From Prevotella brunnea (lineage in GTDB: Bacteria > Bacteroidota > Bacteroidia > Bacteroidales > Bacteroidaceae), in NCBI RefSeq assembly GCF_008016795.1, contig NZ_SDIK01000059.1, positions 1 to 44,502 of the forward strand: a stretch of 44,502 bases of DNA. Direction: 5' to 3'. The number at the start of each line of letters is the position of its first letter. The first letter of the stretch is position 1. Positions 1 through 7,779 of this stretch are shown here, one piece after another. Position numbers and translations under genes: made by a program. The notes beneath the pieces are model-generated. The model was not told where the DNA came from. It worked only from the letters and a program-made list of their open reading frames with translations, and made no database searches.

Positions 1-1
1 A

Positions 2-271
2 CGCAACAGTGCCTATTTCACGTATATGGACTTCCCGGCCCAAGTGCAGAGGTGCATATATACGACCAACTGGATTGAAAGGCTCAACAGGAAGTACAGG
101 AGAACCATCCAAATGAGAACATCCATGCCATCAGAAAAGTCCGTCATCTTCCTCCTGGCAGCCGTGGCGATGGAGGAAACAAAGACGACATATGAAAGGA
201 GAATATATCAATTCAAGAACTGGAAAGAAAAGAATAAAATAACAGTGGAAGTACAGAGAAAGGAAAGATGA
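2..271 (+). CDS. IS256-family (mutator-type) transposase, C-terminal part
   Basis: The open frame enters from the left window edge and stops with TGA at 269-271, so only about the last 89 residues are present. The stretch IYTTNWIERLNRKYRR is the highly conserved C-terminal motif of IS256/mutator transposases (IYTTNxIExLNRxxR), which lies just after the last acidic residue of the DDE catalytic core. The frame is intact up to the stop, so the element could be complete upstream of the window. An ATG at position 26 is internal and is not the real start. The protein would cut and join the element's ends. High confidence in family; activity cannot be judged. Confidence 0.88.
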   Translation, partial: RNSAYFTYMDFPAQVQRCIYTTNWIERLNRKYRRTIQMRTSMPSEKSVIFLLAAVAMEETKTTYERRIYQFKNWKEKNKITVEVQRKER

Positions 272-298
272 ATTACACACTTTTAAGGACACTACCCC
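271..298 (+). mobile_element. Probable right terminal inverted repeat of the IS256-type element
   Basis: Directly after the transposase stop lies a stretch containing TTACACA, CTTTT and GGACACTA, which resembles the outer ends of IS256-family elements (a TTACACA-like block near the tip and a GGAC-like block at the edge). The left partner lies outside the window, so neither the inverted repeat nor the target duplication can be confirmed here. Confidence 0.45.
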
Positions 299-368
299 TG
301 ATGACGTTTCTTGGGTTTATTTAAGTGTTATTACCAATGGATTTGCCATCCGTCTCACAAAATTCCCC

Positions 369-376
369 TACTTTTG
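369..376 (+). promoter_or_regulatory. Bacteroidetes -7 element (TACTTTTG)
   Basis: TACTTTTG matches the TAnnTTTG consensus of the primary sigma factor of Bacteroidetes and sits 18 nt before the chosen ATG at 395. A TTTG lies at 342-345, but the 23-nt spacing is slightly longer than the usual 19-21. Moderate-to-low confidence. Confidence 0.4.
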
Positions 377-394
377 CATAAATCTTTTTCACTT

Positions 395-967
395 ATGCCT
401 AAACGATATTTTGCAGTTTTCCTCTTTCTGCTGTCGATGCTTTACGGTTTCGCCCAAGAAGTATTGGTGTGCGATGGGCTTACAAGGTTTCCCCTGCGCG
501 ATGTGGAAATATTTGCTGACGGCGAACCAATGGGAAAAACCAATTATTTGGGGCTCATGCAACTGCCTGATAGTTTTAAGACTGCAACCTTTCAGCGCAA
601 AGGTTTCCACAGCGAAAAGCTGACAAGGCAAGAAATTTTTACAGACACGGTGTTCCTTTTCCCCACCGAACACTATATGGACGAGGTTGTGGTAACAGCC
701 AAACAGATTGTTTCCGGAAAAGAACTCTTGAAACGTATGCCCAAGAGGGATATCCTTGAAGCGACACCTCGCCATGACATCACCGAGTTCGATATCGGAT
801 TGATGCTTGATAAACGGTTGAGGCGCGATAAAAAGCATGTGGAACAAGTCCGAAAGATATTCGACAAGTTGGATGGGCTGGACGTTGACGACCCTGTTAT
901 AAGAGAATACAACAGAACGAGGAAAGAAAAAAACGATGAAAAAGCAAAGAGCGCAAATCGGCATTAA
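395..967 (+). CDS. Exported protein with carboxypeptidase-regulatory-like domain, function unknown
   Basis: A 190-residue protein starting MPKRYFAVF, with a hydrophobic signal peptide ending near GFAQ. Residues about 20-95 resemble a CarboxypepD_reg-like beta-sandwich (PLRDVEIFADGEP, then a turn and LMQLPDSF), followed by DEVVVTAK, a sequence typical of the junction before the plug in TonB-linked outer-membrane proteins. The rest is charged and helical with no barrel. The frame could start at 311, but the ATG at 395 gives a clean signal peptide and follows a -7 element. It may be a free-standing periplasmic domain or a truncated relative of a larger receptor. It is monocistronic and followed by a hairpin terminator. 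Function not recognised. Confidence 0.7.
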   Translation: MPKRYFAVFLFLLSMLYGFAQEVLVCDGLTRFPLRDVEIFADGEPMGKTNYLGLMQLPDSFKTATFQRKGFHSEKLTRQEIFTDTVFLFPTEHYMDEVVVTAKQIVSGKELLKRMPKRDILEATPRHDITEFDIGLMLDKRLRRDKKHVEQVRKIFDKLDGLDVDDPVIREYNRTRKEKNDEKAKSANRH

Positions 968-987
968 TGATTTGCGCCCTTTTCCTT
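951..987 (+). terminator. Hairpin terminator after the gene at 395-967
   Basis: GCGCAAATC (951-959) pairs perfectly with GATTTGCGC (969-977) over a 9-nt loop and is followed by CCTTTTCCTT. The hairpin overlaps the last codons and the stop of the gene. Confidence 0.65.
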
Positions 988-1007
988 ATATAACGGATGG
1001 TCGGAGC

Positions 1008-1925
1008 TTAAGCTTCCACCTTTTGTTGCTTGTTGTTGCGATGTTTCACCTTAAACTTGTCGAAGCCTTCACCGAACACTCCCATCACCTGACTTTGCGT
1101 AACGAAAGCGTGAGGGTCGATATCGTCTATCATTCTATAAAGCAACCCTGCCTCGCGCTGACGAGTTACGACAATAACTACTTTCGTGCATTTTCCGGTA
1201 TAATACCCCTGTGCATCAATGATGGTACAACCGCGATGCGGAGGAGTGGAAGAAATCATGTCGCAAATCTCTTTGTAGCGCTCGGAAATGATAAGAAACT
1301 GCACGGAACGACGCCCGGCATTCACTACCTGATCCAGCACCATGGCGGTGATGACCAAACATACATAACCATAAATCACCTGTTCCCAGCTCCGAAGCAC
1401 CAAGTAGCTCAGCGTTACGATAGTCATATCGACAAGAATGATGACGCGTCCCAAGGAAATATCACGATACTTGTGAACAATGGCTGCCACAATATCCGAT
1501 CCGCCTGAGCTTCCGTTATACGACAAGCAGAAACCCAAGCCCAAACCACAGAAGATGGCACCAATGAGCGCAGTCATGAAAGGCTGATCGTGAAGAATGG
1601 TAGGGTTGGGCACAAACTCTCTCAACAAGCCCGTAACCATTGTCAGGACAAGCACTCCATAGATAGTCTTGATACAGAAGCGCAAACCCAATGTTTTCAA
1701 CGCGGCTGTCAGTAACAAGGCGTTCATTACAAAATAAGTAACCGTAACCGGTGTTCCGGTTCCCCAAAAGATTATGGACGACAATCCTGCAACGCCACCA
1801 TTACCTATATGGTTGGGCAAAAGAAAGATAGTCCATCCAACACCATAAGACAAGCATCCCAGTGCTATCATGAAATAATCTAACACCTCTCTGTAAAGAG
1901 CTTTTCTCGTAATTTTCATCTCCAT
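1008..1925 (-). CDS. YitT family integral membrane protein
   Basis: A 305-residue protein with about five to six N-terminal membrane segments (for example GCLSYGVGWTIFLLP and ALIGAIFCGLGLGFCLSY) containing the YitT/DUF161 signature around NHIGNGGVAGLS and YNGSSGGSDIVA. A C-terminal soluble domain of about 80 residues (YKEICDMISSTPPHRGCTIIDAQGYY onward) matches the DUF2179 domain found in this family. Length is as expected. The molecular role of YitT proteins is not established. It stands alone, with a strong promoter 25 nt upstream of its ATG. The ATG at 1925 is chosen; a second Met two codons later is equally possible. Confidence 0.88.
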   Translation of the reverse strand: MEMKITRKALYREVLDYFMIALGCLSYGVGWTIFLLPNHIGNGGVAGLSSIIFWGTGTPVTVTYFVMNALLLTAALKTLGLRFCIKTIYGVLVLTMVTGLLREFVPNPTILHDQPFMTALIGAIFCGLGLGFCLSYNGSSGGSDIVAAIVHKYRDISLGRVIILVDMTIVTLSYLVLRSWEQVIYGYVCLVITAMVLDQVVNAGRRSVQFLIISERYKEICDMISSTPPHRGCTIIDAQGYYTGKCTKVVIVVTRQREAGLLYRMIDDIDPHAFVTQSQVMGVFGEGFDKFKVKHRNNKQQKVEA

Positions 1926-1949
1926 AACAAGACTGTTTTAATTTATGTG

Positions 1950-1982
1950 CAAAGTTAGATATTAAAATGGAAACAAGACAAA
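1950..1982 (-). promoter_or_regulatory. Promoter of the yitT-like gene
   Basis: On the minus strand TTTG (1982-1979) is followed after 21 nt by TAACTTTG (1957-1950), matching the Bacteroidetes TTTG-N19-21-TAnnTTTG consensus in both boxes and spacing. Transcription would start about 15-20 nt before the ATG. Confidence 0.75.
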
Positions 1983-2055
1983 TGTTTTTATCTTTTTTTC
2001 AGTTTATAACCAACTTCTCATTCTTTCTCAAGTATTGATTTATAACCTATTAGAC

Positions 2056-2096
2056 AAAAAACAAAAAATGAGGCAATCGCCCCATCACCTCATTTT
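2056..2096 (-). terminator. Rho-independent terminator of the S41 protease gene
   Basis: AAAATGAGG (2065-2073) and CCTCATTTT (2088-2096) form a 9-bp stem with a 14-nt loop. Read on the minus strand the stem is followed by a T-rich run (complement of the A-rich 2056-2066). It lies about 70 nt after the protease stop codon. Confidence 0.7.
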
Positions 2097-2162
2097 CTGT
2101 TATTTCATGTCAAATTGTAAGCAACTTCGGCATTATTGATTCCCATTATTGAATTTCCTTGC

Positions 2163-3878
2163 TTATTTCGCTTTCGTTTCACTTTTATCGGATTTCGCAA
2201 CAGGTATCGGCGCAAGCAAATCACGATATCGCTCGGGTTGGCTCAACAGTTTGACTGCTTCTTTCCATTGCTTGTCGAACTGTAAGCTGTTCTCTATGGA
2301 GCCACGTTGGAAGTAATAAGCTGAAACCAAATCTGCCGTCAGCAGTTGCTTCAAGGTTTGTTTGTTGTAATCCAAGTCTTTTGCCAGATTATGACTCAAC
2401 TTCTTGTCAAGGGCATCAAACTCCGCCTTTGCATCCTCGTAATAACCTTCAAACTTTGCGAGCTTCACCAATCCCTCCATGAACTTCTTACTTTCTCTAT
2501 CATACTTAAATCCACTCTTGAGCACCATTTGCTTGAAGTCCTCATAGTCGGCATCGGTTATCATGAAGTTTCTTGCCGGTGCGATGGTGGGATGTTTCTT
2601 TATGTATTTCAATTCCCAATTGAGCATCACTTCCGTAGAATCTCTTCCCGTGGAAGCCAGATAAAAGGCAATGTTTGGCAGCGAGTCGGGCAACACTTCT
2701 ATATCGGGCTTTATGCCACCGCCATCCCTCACTTCGCGACCATTGGCGGTATGGAACAATCGTGTCAGCGAATCGGGCACATGTTCAATGTATCCCCCAT
2801 TGGCATGTTTGTAGTTGATGGCTTGTATGCATCGTCCGCTGGGAATATAATATTTGCCTGTTGTCAGTTTCAAATTACCATTGTAAGGCAAGTCCATGGG
2901 AGCTTGCACCAATCCTTTTCCATAGGTTCGCGTACCAAGGATAACGGCGCGGTCGAGGTCTTGCAAGCTACCACTGGTTATCTCGCTCGAACTTGCCGTT
3001 TCACCATTCACCAATACCACGATGGGCATCAAGGTGTCGATGGGTTCAACTTTGGTTTTATACTCTTTGTTGGCTGGTTGTAATTTTCCTACCGTCTTCA
3101 CCAATGTCAAGCCCTTTGGAACAAACATGTTCACGATGTCTATTGCTTCTTGCAAACTGCCACCGCCATTGTTTCTGAGGTCGAAGACCAGCGACTTCAT
3201 TCCCTCTCGTTTCATTGCCAAAAATGCCCTGCGAACGTCTTTGGCACAATTTGTGGTGAAAGAGTTCAGGTTCAAGTAGCCAATGCCGTTCTCCTGCAAT
3301 CCGTAATAGGGCACGGAAGGCATCTGAATGGTTCGACGCGTGAGTTTGAATTTCATGACTTTTTCGGTGGTAGGTCGCCGCACCTTCAGCACAAATCGCG
3401 TACCGGCATCTCCCCGAAGATGCTCGCTGACATAGGCAACCGGCTTTCCCGTCATGATGGAATCGTCGATGGAGAGAATTATATCGCCTTTTCTCAGTCC
3501 AACTTCTGCGGCGGGCATATTCTCGTATCGCTCATCAATCACGGCATTGCCCAAAGCCAGATTGTAACGAATCAAGGCTCCGATGCCTGCGTACTTTCCC
3601 GATATCATCAAGTCGAGATCTTTCACATTCTCCTCCGGATAATACACGGTGTAAGGGTCGAGCGAACGCAACATGGCTTTAATGCCGTTTCCTATCACCT
3701 CATCGGCATCAAGTGTATCGACATACATCATATCGAGGTATTTATAGATGGAAGAGAAGGTTTCCAAGTTCTTTGCCACCTTAAAGTTATGATCTTTTTC
3801 GGCAATCGTCTGTGCTGCCACGCTCGATCCGAAAGCACTCATCCACAACACGAATGCCAATAATATGCTTTTTCTCAT
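2163..3878 (-). CDS. S41 family carboxy-terminal processing protease
   Basis: A 571-residue exported serine protease of the CtpA/Prc type. A signal peptide (MRKSILLAFVLWMSAFG...VAAQ) precedes a helical segment, a PDZ domain (YAGIGALIRYN to VRRPT), and the S41 catalytic core with FDLRNNGGGSLQEA, the nucleophile region GETASSSEITSG and the Lys region RTYGKGLVQ. A C-terminal helical tail of about 150 residues follows, as is common in Bacteroidetes homologues. It should act in the periplasm, cleaving proteins near their C-termini. The frame extends to 3998, but the extra 40 residues have no signal peptide and cover the promoter, so the ATG at 3878 is chosen. The gene has its own terminator and is not clearly linked to HutD upstream. 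Confidence 0.92.
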   Translation of the reverse strand: MRKSILLAFVLWMSAFGSSVAAQTIAEKDHNFKVAKNLETFSSIYKYLDMMYVDTLDADEVIGNGIKAMLRSLDPYTVYYPEENVKDLDLMISGKYAGIGALIRYNLALGNAVIDERYENMPAAEVGLRKGDIILSIDDSIMTGKPVAYVSEHLRGDAGTRFVLKVRRPTTEKVMKFKLTRRTIQMPSVPYYGLQENGIGYLNLNSFTTNCAKDVRRAFLAMKREGMKSLVFDLRNNGGGSLQEAIDIVNMFVPKGLTLVKTVGKLQPANKEYKTKVEPIDTLMPIVVLVNGETASSSEITSGSLQDLDRAVILGTRTYGKGLVQAPMDLPYNGNLKLTTGKYYIPSGRCIQAINYKHANGGYIEHVPDSLTRLFHTANGREVRDGGGIKPDIEVLPDSLPNIAFYLASTGRDSTEVMLNWELKYIKKHPTIAPARNFMITDADYEDFKQMVLKSGFKYDRESKKFMEGLVKLAKFEGYYEDAKAEFDALDKKLSHNLAKDLDYNKQTLKQLLTADLVSAYYFQRGSIENSLQFDKQWKEAVKLLSQPERYRDLLAPIPVAKSDKSETKAK

Positions 3879-3959
3879 AGTTCCGAATGTTTGGAATAAT
3901 ATTGCTTCCGCGCCGGTTTTGCCAACGAAGCGCGAGAGTGATAATTGAATTGTGTATTG

Positions 3960-3967
3960 CAAAATTA
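3960..3967 (-). promoter_or_regulatory. -7 element upstream of the S41 protease gene
   Basis: On the minus strand TAATTTTG matches TAnnTTTG and lies about 80 nt before the chosen ATG. No good TTTG is visible at the ideal distance. Confidence 0.4.
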
Positions 3968-4016
3968 CGTCATTATAATGGAATAACGAACAAGGCATGG
4001 GATTTTTTACAAAAAA

Positions 4017-4532
4017 TTACGGAATGCTCACGACAACCACTCGCCCCTTCACGGCAAACGCACCGGAGAGAAGCACAGCATCGTGGCACTCTATGGGCTT
4101 GCCGTTCACCGTAACGGGCTCCAAGGCAAACAATAAGGTTCTCCCTGTCGAACTTTCGTAATGTTCATCGCTCGTTACCTTTACGCTAACAGGCAATTCC
4201 GCACGAAAGATAACGTTGAAGTCTATCGCGCCCTTCGAGTTTTCCGACTTTATTGCTTCATCGCCGGAGAAGCGAAAAGGTGCATTGGGCGACAACCGGT
4301 ATGCCTTGCCATTGCGAAAGAGAGTGAGCGACCCTTTAACAGGCAGAATGTAACGCTGATAACCGGTAAAATCGGAGAAGACGCTCTCGGTAGAATCTAT
4401 GATGGCAGAGGAAATCCTAATATCGAAATCGCGAGCGTTGAGACTACTGCTCTCAGGATTTATATAAAGCTCGCGAGTGATACCGCCTTTCCAAGTATTG
4501 GTTTTATAATCTGATTGATGGATTATTTTCAT
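4017..4532 (-). CDS. HutD/Ves family cupin-like protein
   Basis: A 171-residue protein with the N-terminal signature of HutD/Ves: MKIIHQSDYKTNTWKGGITRELYI, FDIRISSAII and FSDFTGYQRYILPVKGSLTL. Members adopt a bicupin fold; HutD is encoded in histidine-utilisation operons of other bacteria and is proposed to moderate that pathway, but the exact role is unsettled. Here no hut gene is adjacent, so the gene is an orphan. Length is close to the family's 180-200 residues. It is transcribed in the same direction as the S41 gene with a 138-nt gap that contains that gene's own -7 element. Confidence 0.78.
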   Translation of the reverse strand: MKIIHQSDYKTNTWKGGITRELYINPESSSLNARDFDIRISSAIIDSTESVFSDFTGYQRYILPVKGSLTLFRNGKAYRLSPNAPFRFSGDEAIKSENSKGAIDFNVIFRAELPVSVKVTSDEHYESSTGRTLLFALEPVTVNGKPIECHDAVLLSGAFAVKGRVVVVSIP

Positions 4533-4579
4533 GGGAAAAATGATGGTTTGTATTGAGAAGAATAATTATTTACGCATTG

Positions 4580-4587
4580 CAAACTTA
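4580..4587 (-). promoter_or_regulatory. -7 element upstream of the HutD-like gene
   Basis: TAAGTTTG on the minus strand, about 48 nt before the ATG at 4532, fits TAnnTTTG. The upstream box is unclear. Confidence 0.4.
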
Positions 4588-4826
4588 CACAAAATAAATG
4601 ATATAAAGGCATAAAAGACTCACATTTTAAACTCATCCCGACTTGAGTTCATTCTTTCTTATTCATCTGCTGATATTAACAAAACTGCATCTATGTCATG
4701 GGCTTTTCTACTACAGATTTTCATGCTCTGATAAGAGAAACTACATATAACCTCAAATCAATCATTAAGAATTCACGGTGTTGTATGGCAGTGGGAAGTC
4801 CTTTATCTTTTACCAATGGTGTCTTA

Positions 4827-4975
4827 ATCAACATGAAATTATATTACAAAAACAACATTTGAGACACACCTCGTAATCTATTGATAATCCGGATAATATG
4901 AATTGAGATTTAAAAGCTTAGCTTTTGCGCCATAATTCATGACCTTTTGCAGTGCAAAAGCTAAGCTATTGCAAA
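4827..4975 (+). repeat. Dispersed intergenic repeat, copy A (with 22-bp palindrome array)
   Basis: The 596-nt gap between the HutD-like gene and the ATPase holds no convincing gene. From 4827 it carries a flank (ATCAACATGAAATTATATTA, then CAAAAAC, then TTGATAATCCGGATAATAT) that also occurs, inverted, at 7365-7436. Then follow three units of a 22-bp palindromic array (4911-4975) built on AAAAGCTTAGCTTTTGC and GCAAAAGCTAAGCTATTGC. Same orientation as copy F at 36.7 kb, opposite to copy B. No coding potential seen. Confidence 0.75.
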
Positions 4976-5067
4976 GCAGGTTGTAGGTAACTGACAGTCA
5001 GTAGATAAATTTCTAACTTCCGATTTGATTTTTTACCTCTCGGTATGCCACAATGGCGGTCAGGCAA

Positions 5068-5111
5068 AAAGTGGCATGAGACTTCGGAAAGCGAAGAATT
5101 CATGCCACTTT
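5068..5111 (-). terminator. Terminator of the metal ATPase gene
   Basis: AAAGTGGCATGA (5068-5079) pairs perfectly with TCATGCCACTTT (5100-5111); a smaller stem TTCGg/cGAA lies inside the loop. On the minus strand the stem is followed by TTGCC after a TTT, 17 nt beyond the ATPase stop codon. Confidence 0.7.
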
Positions 5112-5128
5112 GCTTTTTCTGTTGTTCA

Positions 5129-7012
5129 TTATTTGGTCTTCATGGCACGCGTGGCGTTGATAACTGCCAACACCATAACCCCCACGTCGGCAAAAACAGC
5201 CATGCTCATGGTGGCTAATCCAACGGTTGAAAGGATAAGCACCGCAGCTTTTACGCCGATCGTGAATACTGTGTTTTGGCGGGCAATGTTCTTGGTTCGA
5301 CGCGAGATTTTGATGGCGTTGGCTATCTTCGACGGACTGTCATCCATCAAAACCACATCTGCAGCCTCTATTGCTGCATCGCTTCCCAGTCCACCCATGG
5401 CAATTCCCACATCGGCGCGCGCCAAGACGGGTGCGTCGTTGATGCCATCGCCAACGAAAGCCAAAGTGCGTGCTGTTGGTTTCTCTGCCAAAAGTCGCTC
5501 CACGTGGCTCACCTTATCATTGGGGAGCAGCTCGGCGTGGAAGCTGTCTATGTCGAGTTGTTTCGAAATGCGACCTGCCACTTCTTTGCGGTCGCCGGTC
5601 AGCATGACGGTCTTCTCCACACCCAGCGCTTTCAGGGATGATATGGCTTGTGCGGCATCGGCTTTCACTCGGTCGGAGATAACGATGTGTCCTTCATAAA
5701 CCCCATTCACCGCTACATGAACAACGGTACCCATGTGTGTTTGGCACTGCTCACAATGCGCGAGTGTGGCCCCAATGGATGCCATCATGCGTTCGTTGCC
5801 CACGCAAACGGTTTTTCCGTTCACTTCTGCGCGTATGCCTTGACCGGCAAGCTCTGTGGTGTTCTCGATGACACAATTGTCATTCTCCTCTTGAAACGCA
5901 TTGCGAAGCGCGGTGGCAATAGGGTGGGTGGAATAGCGTTCCACGTGGGCAGCAAGATGAAGTAACTCTCTTTCCGATAGTTCGTTGGGATGTATGGCAA
6001 CCACCTCGAAGACACCCCGAGTGAGCGTTCCGGTTTTATCGAATACCACCGTACCCACTTTCGACAAACTTTCCATGTAGTTGCCTCCCTTGATGAGGAT
6101 GCCGGCATGCCCGGCACCACCTATTCCGCAGAAGAACGTGAGTGGGATGGAGATGACAAGTGCACAGGGGCAACTCACAATCAGGAAGGTGAGGGCGCGA
6201 TAGAGCCAGATAGAGAATGCCGTTTCGTAGGAGGTGTAAAATAAGGGCGGAAGAAAAGCCACTGCCACCGCTGACAGAACGACGATGGGGGTATAAACCT
6301 TGGCAAAACGGCGAATGAACGATTCGCTTTTCGACTTGTTTTCACTCGATTGTTCGACAAGCCGAATAATCTTTGTGGCTGTTGATTCGCTGAAAGGTTT
6401 CTCTACCTTGATTTTCAGCAGTCCGGAAACATTGATGCAGCCCGACACTACACTGTCGCCCGTTGCCACGTCGCGAGGTGTGCTCTCACCGGTCAGTGCC
6501 ACGGTGTTGAGGCTGGATGTTCCTTCCGTAATGATGCCGTCCAATGGTATTTTTTCTCCCGGTCTCACGAGCACGGTCTCACCAATCATAACCTTTGCAG
6601 GGTCGATTGTAGTTTCTTTTCCGTTGCGCACGACGATTGCCGTGTCCGGACAGATGTCCATGAGGTCGGAGATAGACTTTCTGGTCTTGTCCTCTGCATA
6701 ATCCTCGAACATCTCTCCAATTTGGAAAAAGAGCATGATGAACACCGCTTCTGCAAACTGTGGCTCGGAATTGGGGAGAAAACCAATGAGGAGCGCGCCC
6801 AATGTGGCAACCGACATCAGGAAGTCCTCATCAAGAAAGTCGCCTTTTAAAATCTTCTCTCCCGACTCCGATAGGATGTCATAGCTGATAAGAAGGTAAG
6901 GTACCAAATAAATGATTAGCATCTGCCATAGGGGCAGGCTCGTGTTAGCATCGATAAGCCATGCCGTAAGAAGCAGCAAGGCTGTTAGTATGATTCTTAG
7001 TTTACCTGTCAT
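5129..7012 (-). CDS. Heavy-metal-transporting P1B-type ATPase (Zn/Cd type)
   Basis: A 627-residue inner-membrane pump that would export divalent metal cations using ATP. Seen in order: two N-terminal membrane segments, the actuator motif TGES (174-177), the metal-binding transmembrane motif SCPCAL (CPC at 281-283), the phosphorylation site DKTGTLT (Asp325), the HP dipeptide in STHPIATAL, MLTGDR and GDGINDAP, and two final membrane helices. SCPCAL with these flanks suits the Zn2+/Cd2+ (ZntA/CadA) subgroup better than the copper group, but specificity is inferred. There is no N-terminal HMA metal-binding domain, so it is shorter than E. coli ZntA. A perfect palindrome lies in its upstream region and inverted copies of a non-coding repeat flank the gene. 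Confidence 0.9.
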   Translation of the reverse strand: MTGKLRIILTALLLLTAWLIDANTSLPLWQMLIIYLVPYLLISYDILSESGEKILKGDFLDEDFLMSVATLGALLIGFLPNSEPQFAEAVFIMLFFQIGEMFEDYAEDKTRKSISDLMDICPDTAIVVRNGKETTIDPAKVMIGETVLVRPGEKIPLDGIITEGTSSLNTVALTGESTPRDVATGDSVVSGCINVSGLLKIKVEKPFSESTATKIIRLVEQSSENKSKSESFIRRFAKVYTPIVVLSAVAVAFLPPLFYTSYETAFSIWLYRALTFLIVSCPCALVISIPLTFFCGIGGAGHAGILIKGGNYMESLSKVGTVVFDKTGTLTRGVFEVVAIHPNELSERELLHLAAHVERYSTHPIATALRNAFQEENDNCVIENTTELAGQGIRAEVNGKTVCVGNERMMASIGATLAHCEQCQTHMGTVVHVAVNGVYEGHIVISDRVKADAAQAISSLKALGVEKTVMLTGDRKEVAGRISKQLDIDSFHAELLPNDKVSHVERLLAEKPTARTLAFVGDGINDAPVLARADVGIAMGGLGSDAAIEAADVVLMDDSPSKIANAIKISRRTKNIARQNTVFTIGVKAAVLILSTVGLATMSMAVFADVGVMVLAVINATRAMKTK

Positions 7013-7041
7013 AATGAATTAAATTATATTTCTTTCGTTTG

Positions 7042-7049
7042 CAAAGGTA
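7042..7049 (-). promoter_or_regulatory. -7 element of the metal ATPase gene
   Basis: TACCTTTG on the minus strand, about 30 nt before the ATG at 7012. The -33 region is occupied by the palindrome at 7060-7078. Confidence 0.55.
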
Positions 7050-7059
7050 AGAAAAACCT

Positions 7060-7078
7060 TTTGCAACCGGGTTGCAAA
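7060..7078. promoter_or_regulatory. Perfect 19-bp palindrome, candidate metal-regulator operator
   Basis: TTTGCAACC-G-GGTTGCAAA is a perfect 9+1+9 inverted repeat placed just upstream of the -7 element, where a bound repressor or activator would control the ATPase gene. The placement is seen; the identity of the regulator (a Fur/Zur, MerR or other metalloregulator) is inference, and no regulator gene is adjacent. Confidence 0.6.
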
Positions 7079-7080
7079 GT

Positions 7081-7436
7081 TGGTTGTTATTCTGCAATTT
7101 ACCAACTAAAAGCCATACGCCATAAACTCATGTCAGCACCTGCTCCTGTCCGAACAAAATAAAAAACAAGCATGTTCTTTATTTCTTTTTGGGCTTGGAA
7201 ACGCAAAATTCCTTCCCCGGAGACATGGGAAGAGTTCTATAATGTCCTAAAATTTCTTCATTCATCTATCAAAAGCTTAGCTTTTGCTTTCCAAAAGGTA
7301 AGCTTTTGCAATGCAAAAGGTCATGTATTGGCATGCAAAAGCTAAGCTTTTAAATCCCGATTAATATTATCCTGATTATCAATAGGTTACAAATCGTATC
7401 TCGGACGTGGTTTTTGTAATATAATTTCATGTTGAT
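7081..7436 (-). repeat. Dispersed intergenic repeat, copy B (with four 22-bp units)
   Basis: This copy is nearly collinear with the reverse complement of 36731-37038, from TGGTTGTTATTCTGCAATTT through CCAACTAAAAGCCAT and TCAGCACCTG to the palindrome array and TGATTATCAAT. The array has four units starting exactly at 7270, 7292, 7314 and 7336, each beginning CAAAAG; units 1 and 2 read CAAAAGCTTAGCTTTTGC and CAAAAGGTAAGCTTTTGC, each plus four variable bases. The right flank (to 7436) matches copy A instead of F. The surrounding 770-nt gap has no convincing gene. Confidence 0.82.
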
Positions 7437-7670
7437 GGTCGGGAGTGAATGTTCACTATCAAGCGTCTGTTTGCCATCACCTGAATATGAATTGGCGTAA
7501 TGAGTAGATTGGTGCTATCCGGCATTGAAACAAAACACGTCCGGTCTCATGATTTGATACGCCCTTGCGTGAGATTTCAAAAAATCATTCGGGACAGACA
7601 ACATTGCGAACAGATGCAGGATTTCTCACAGCTATATAACACAGAGAAATACTAATGACTGATTTGGCAT

Positions 7671-7703
7671 AAAAAGAGCTCGATAATGATTATCGAGCTC
7701 TTT
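7671..7703 (-). terminator. Strong terminator of the C10 protease gene
   Basis: AAAGAGCTCGATAAT (7673-7687), one central base, then ATTATCGAGCTCTTT (7689-7703): a perfect 15-bp inverted repeat. On the minus strand it is followed by a run of five T. It lies about 80 nt after the protease stop. Confidence 0.8.
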
Positions 7704-7779
7704 CGAAAAGTATGGGACTGTACCATTGATGATAACAGCGATCCTTTATGTTATTATTCCCATTTCTGTCTTGAGAAAT

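Noticed and set aside
389..964. Antisense frame of 191 codons opposite the gene at 395-967
   Set aside because: No signal, domain or promoter; the plus-strand gene has a signal peptide, a -7 element and a terminator.
2346..3083. A 245-codon plus-strand frame opposite the S41 protease
   Set aside because: Antisense shadow; the S41 motifs on the minus strand are unambiguous.
7270..7357. Palindrome arrays as a CRISPR
   Set aside because: Only four bases separate units, so there are no spacers, and the arrays have two to four units.
4827..7436. The inverted repeats around the ATPase as a true composite transposon
   Set aside because: No transposase lies between them and no target duplication is evident; kept only as a flanked cassette observation.
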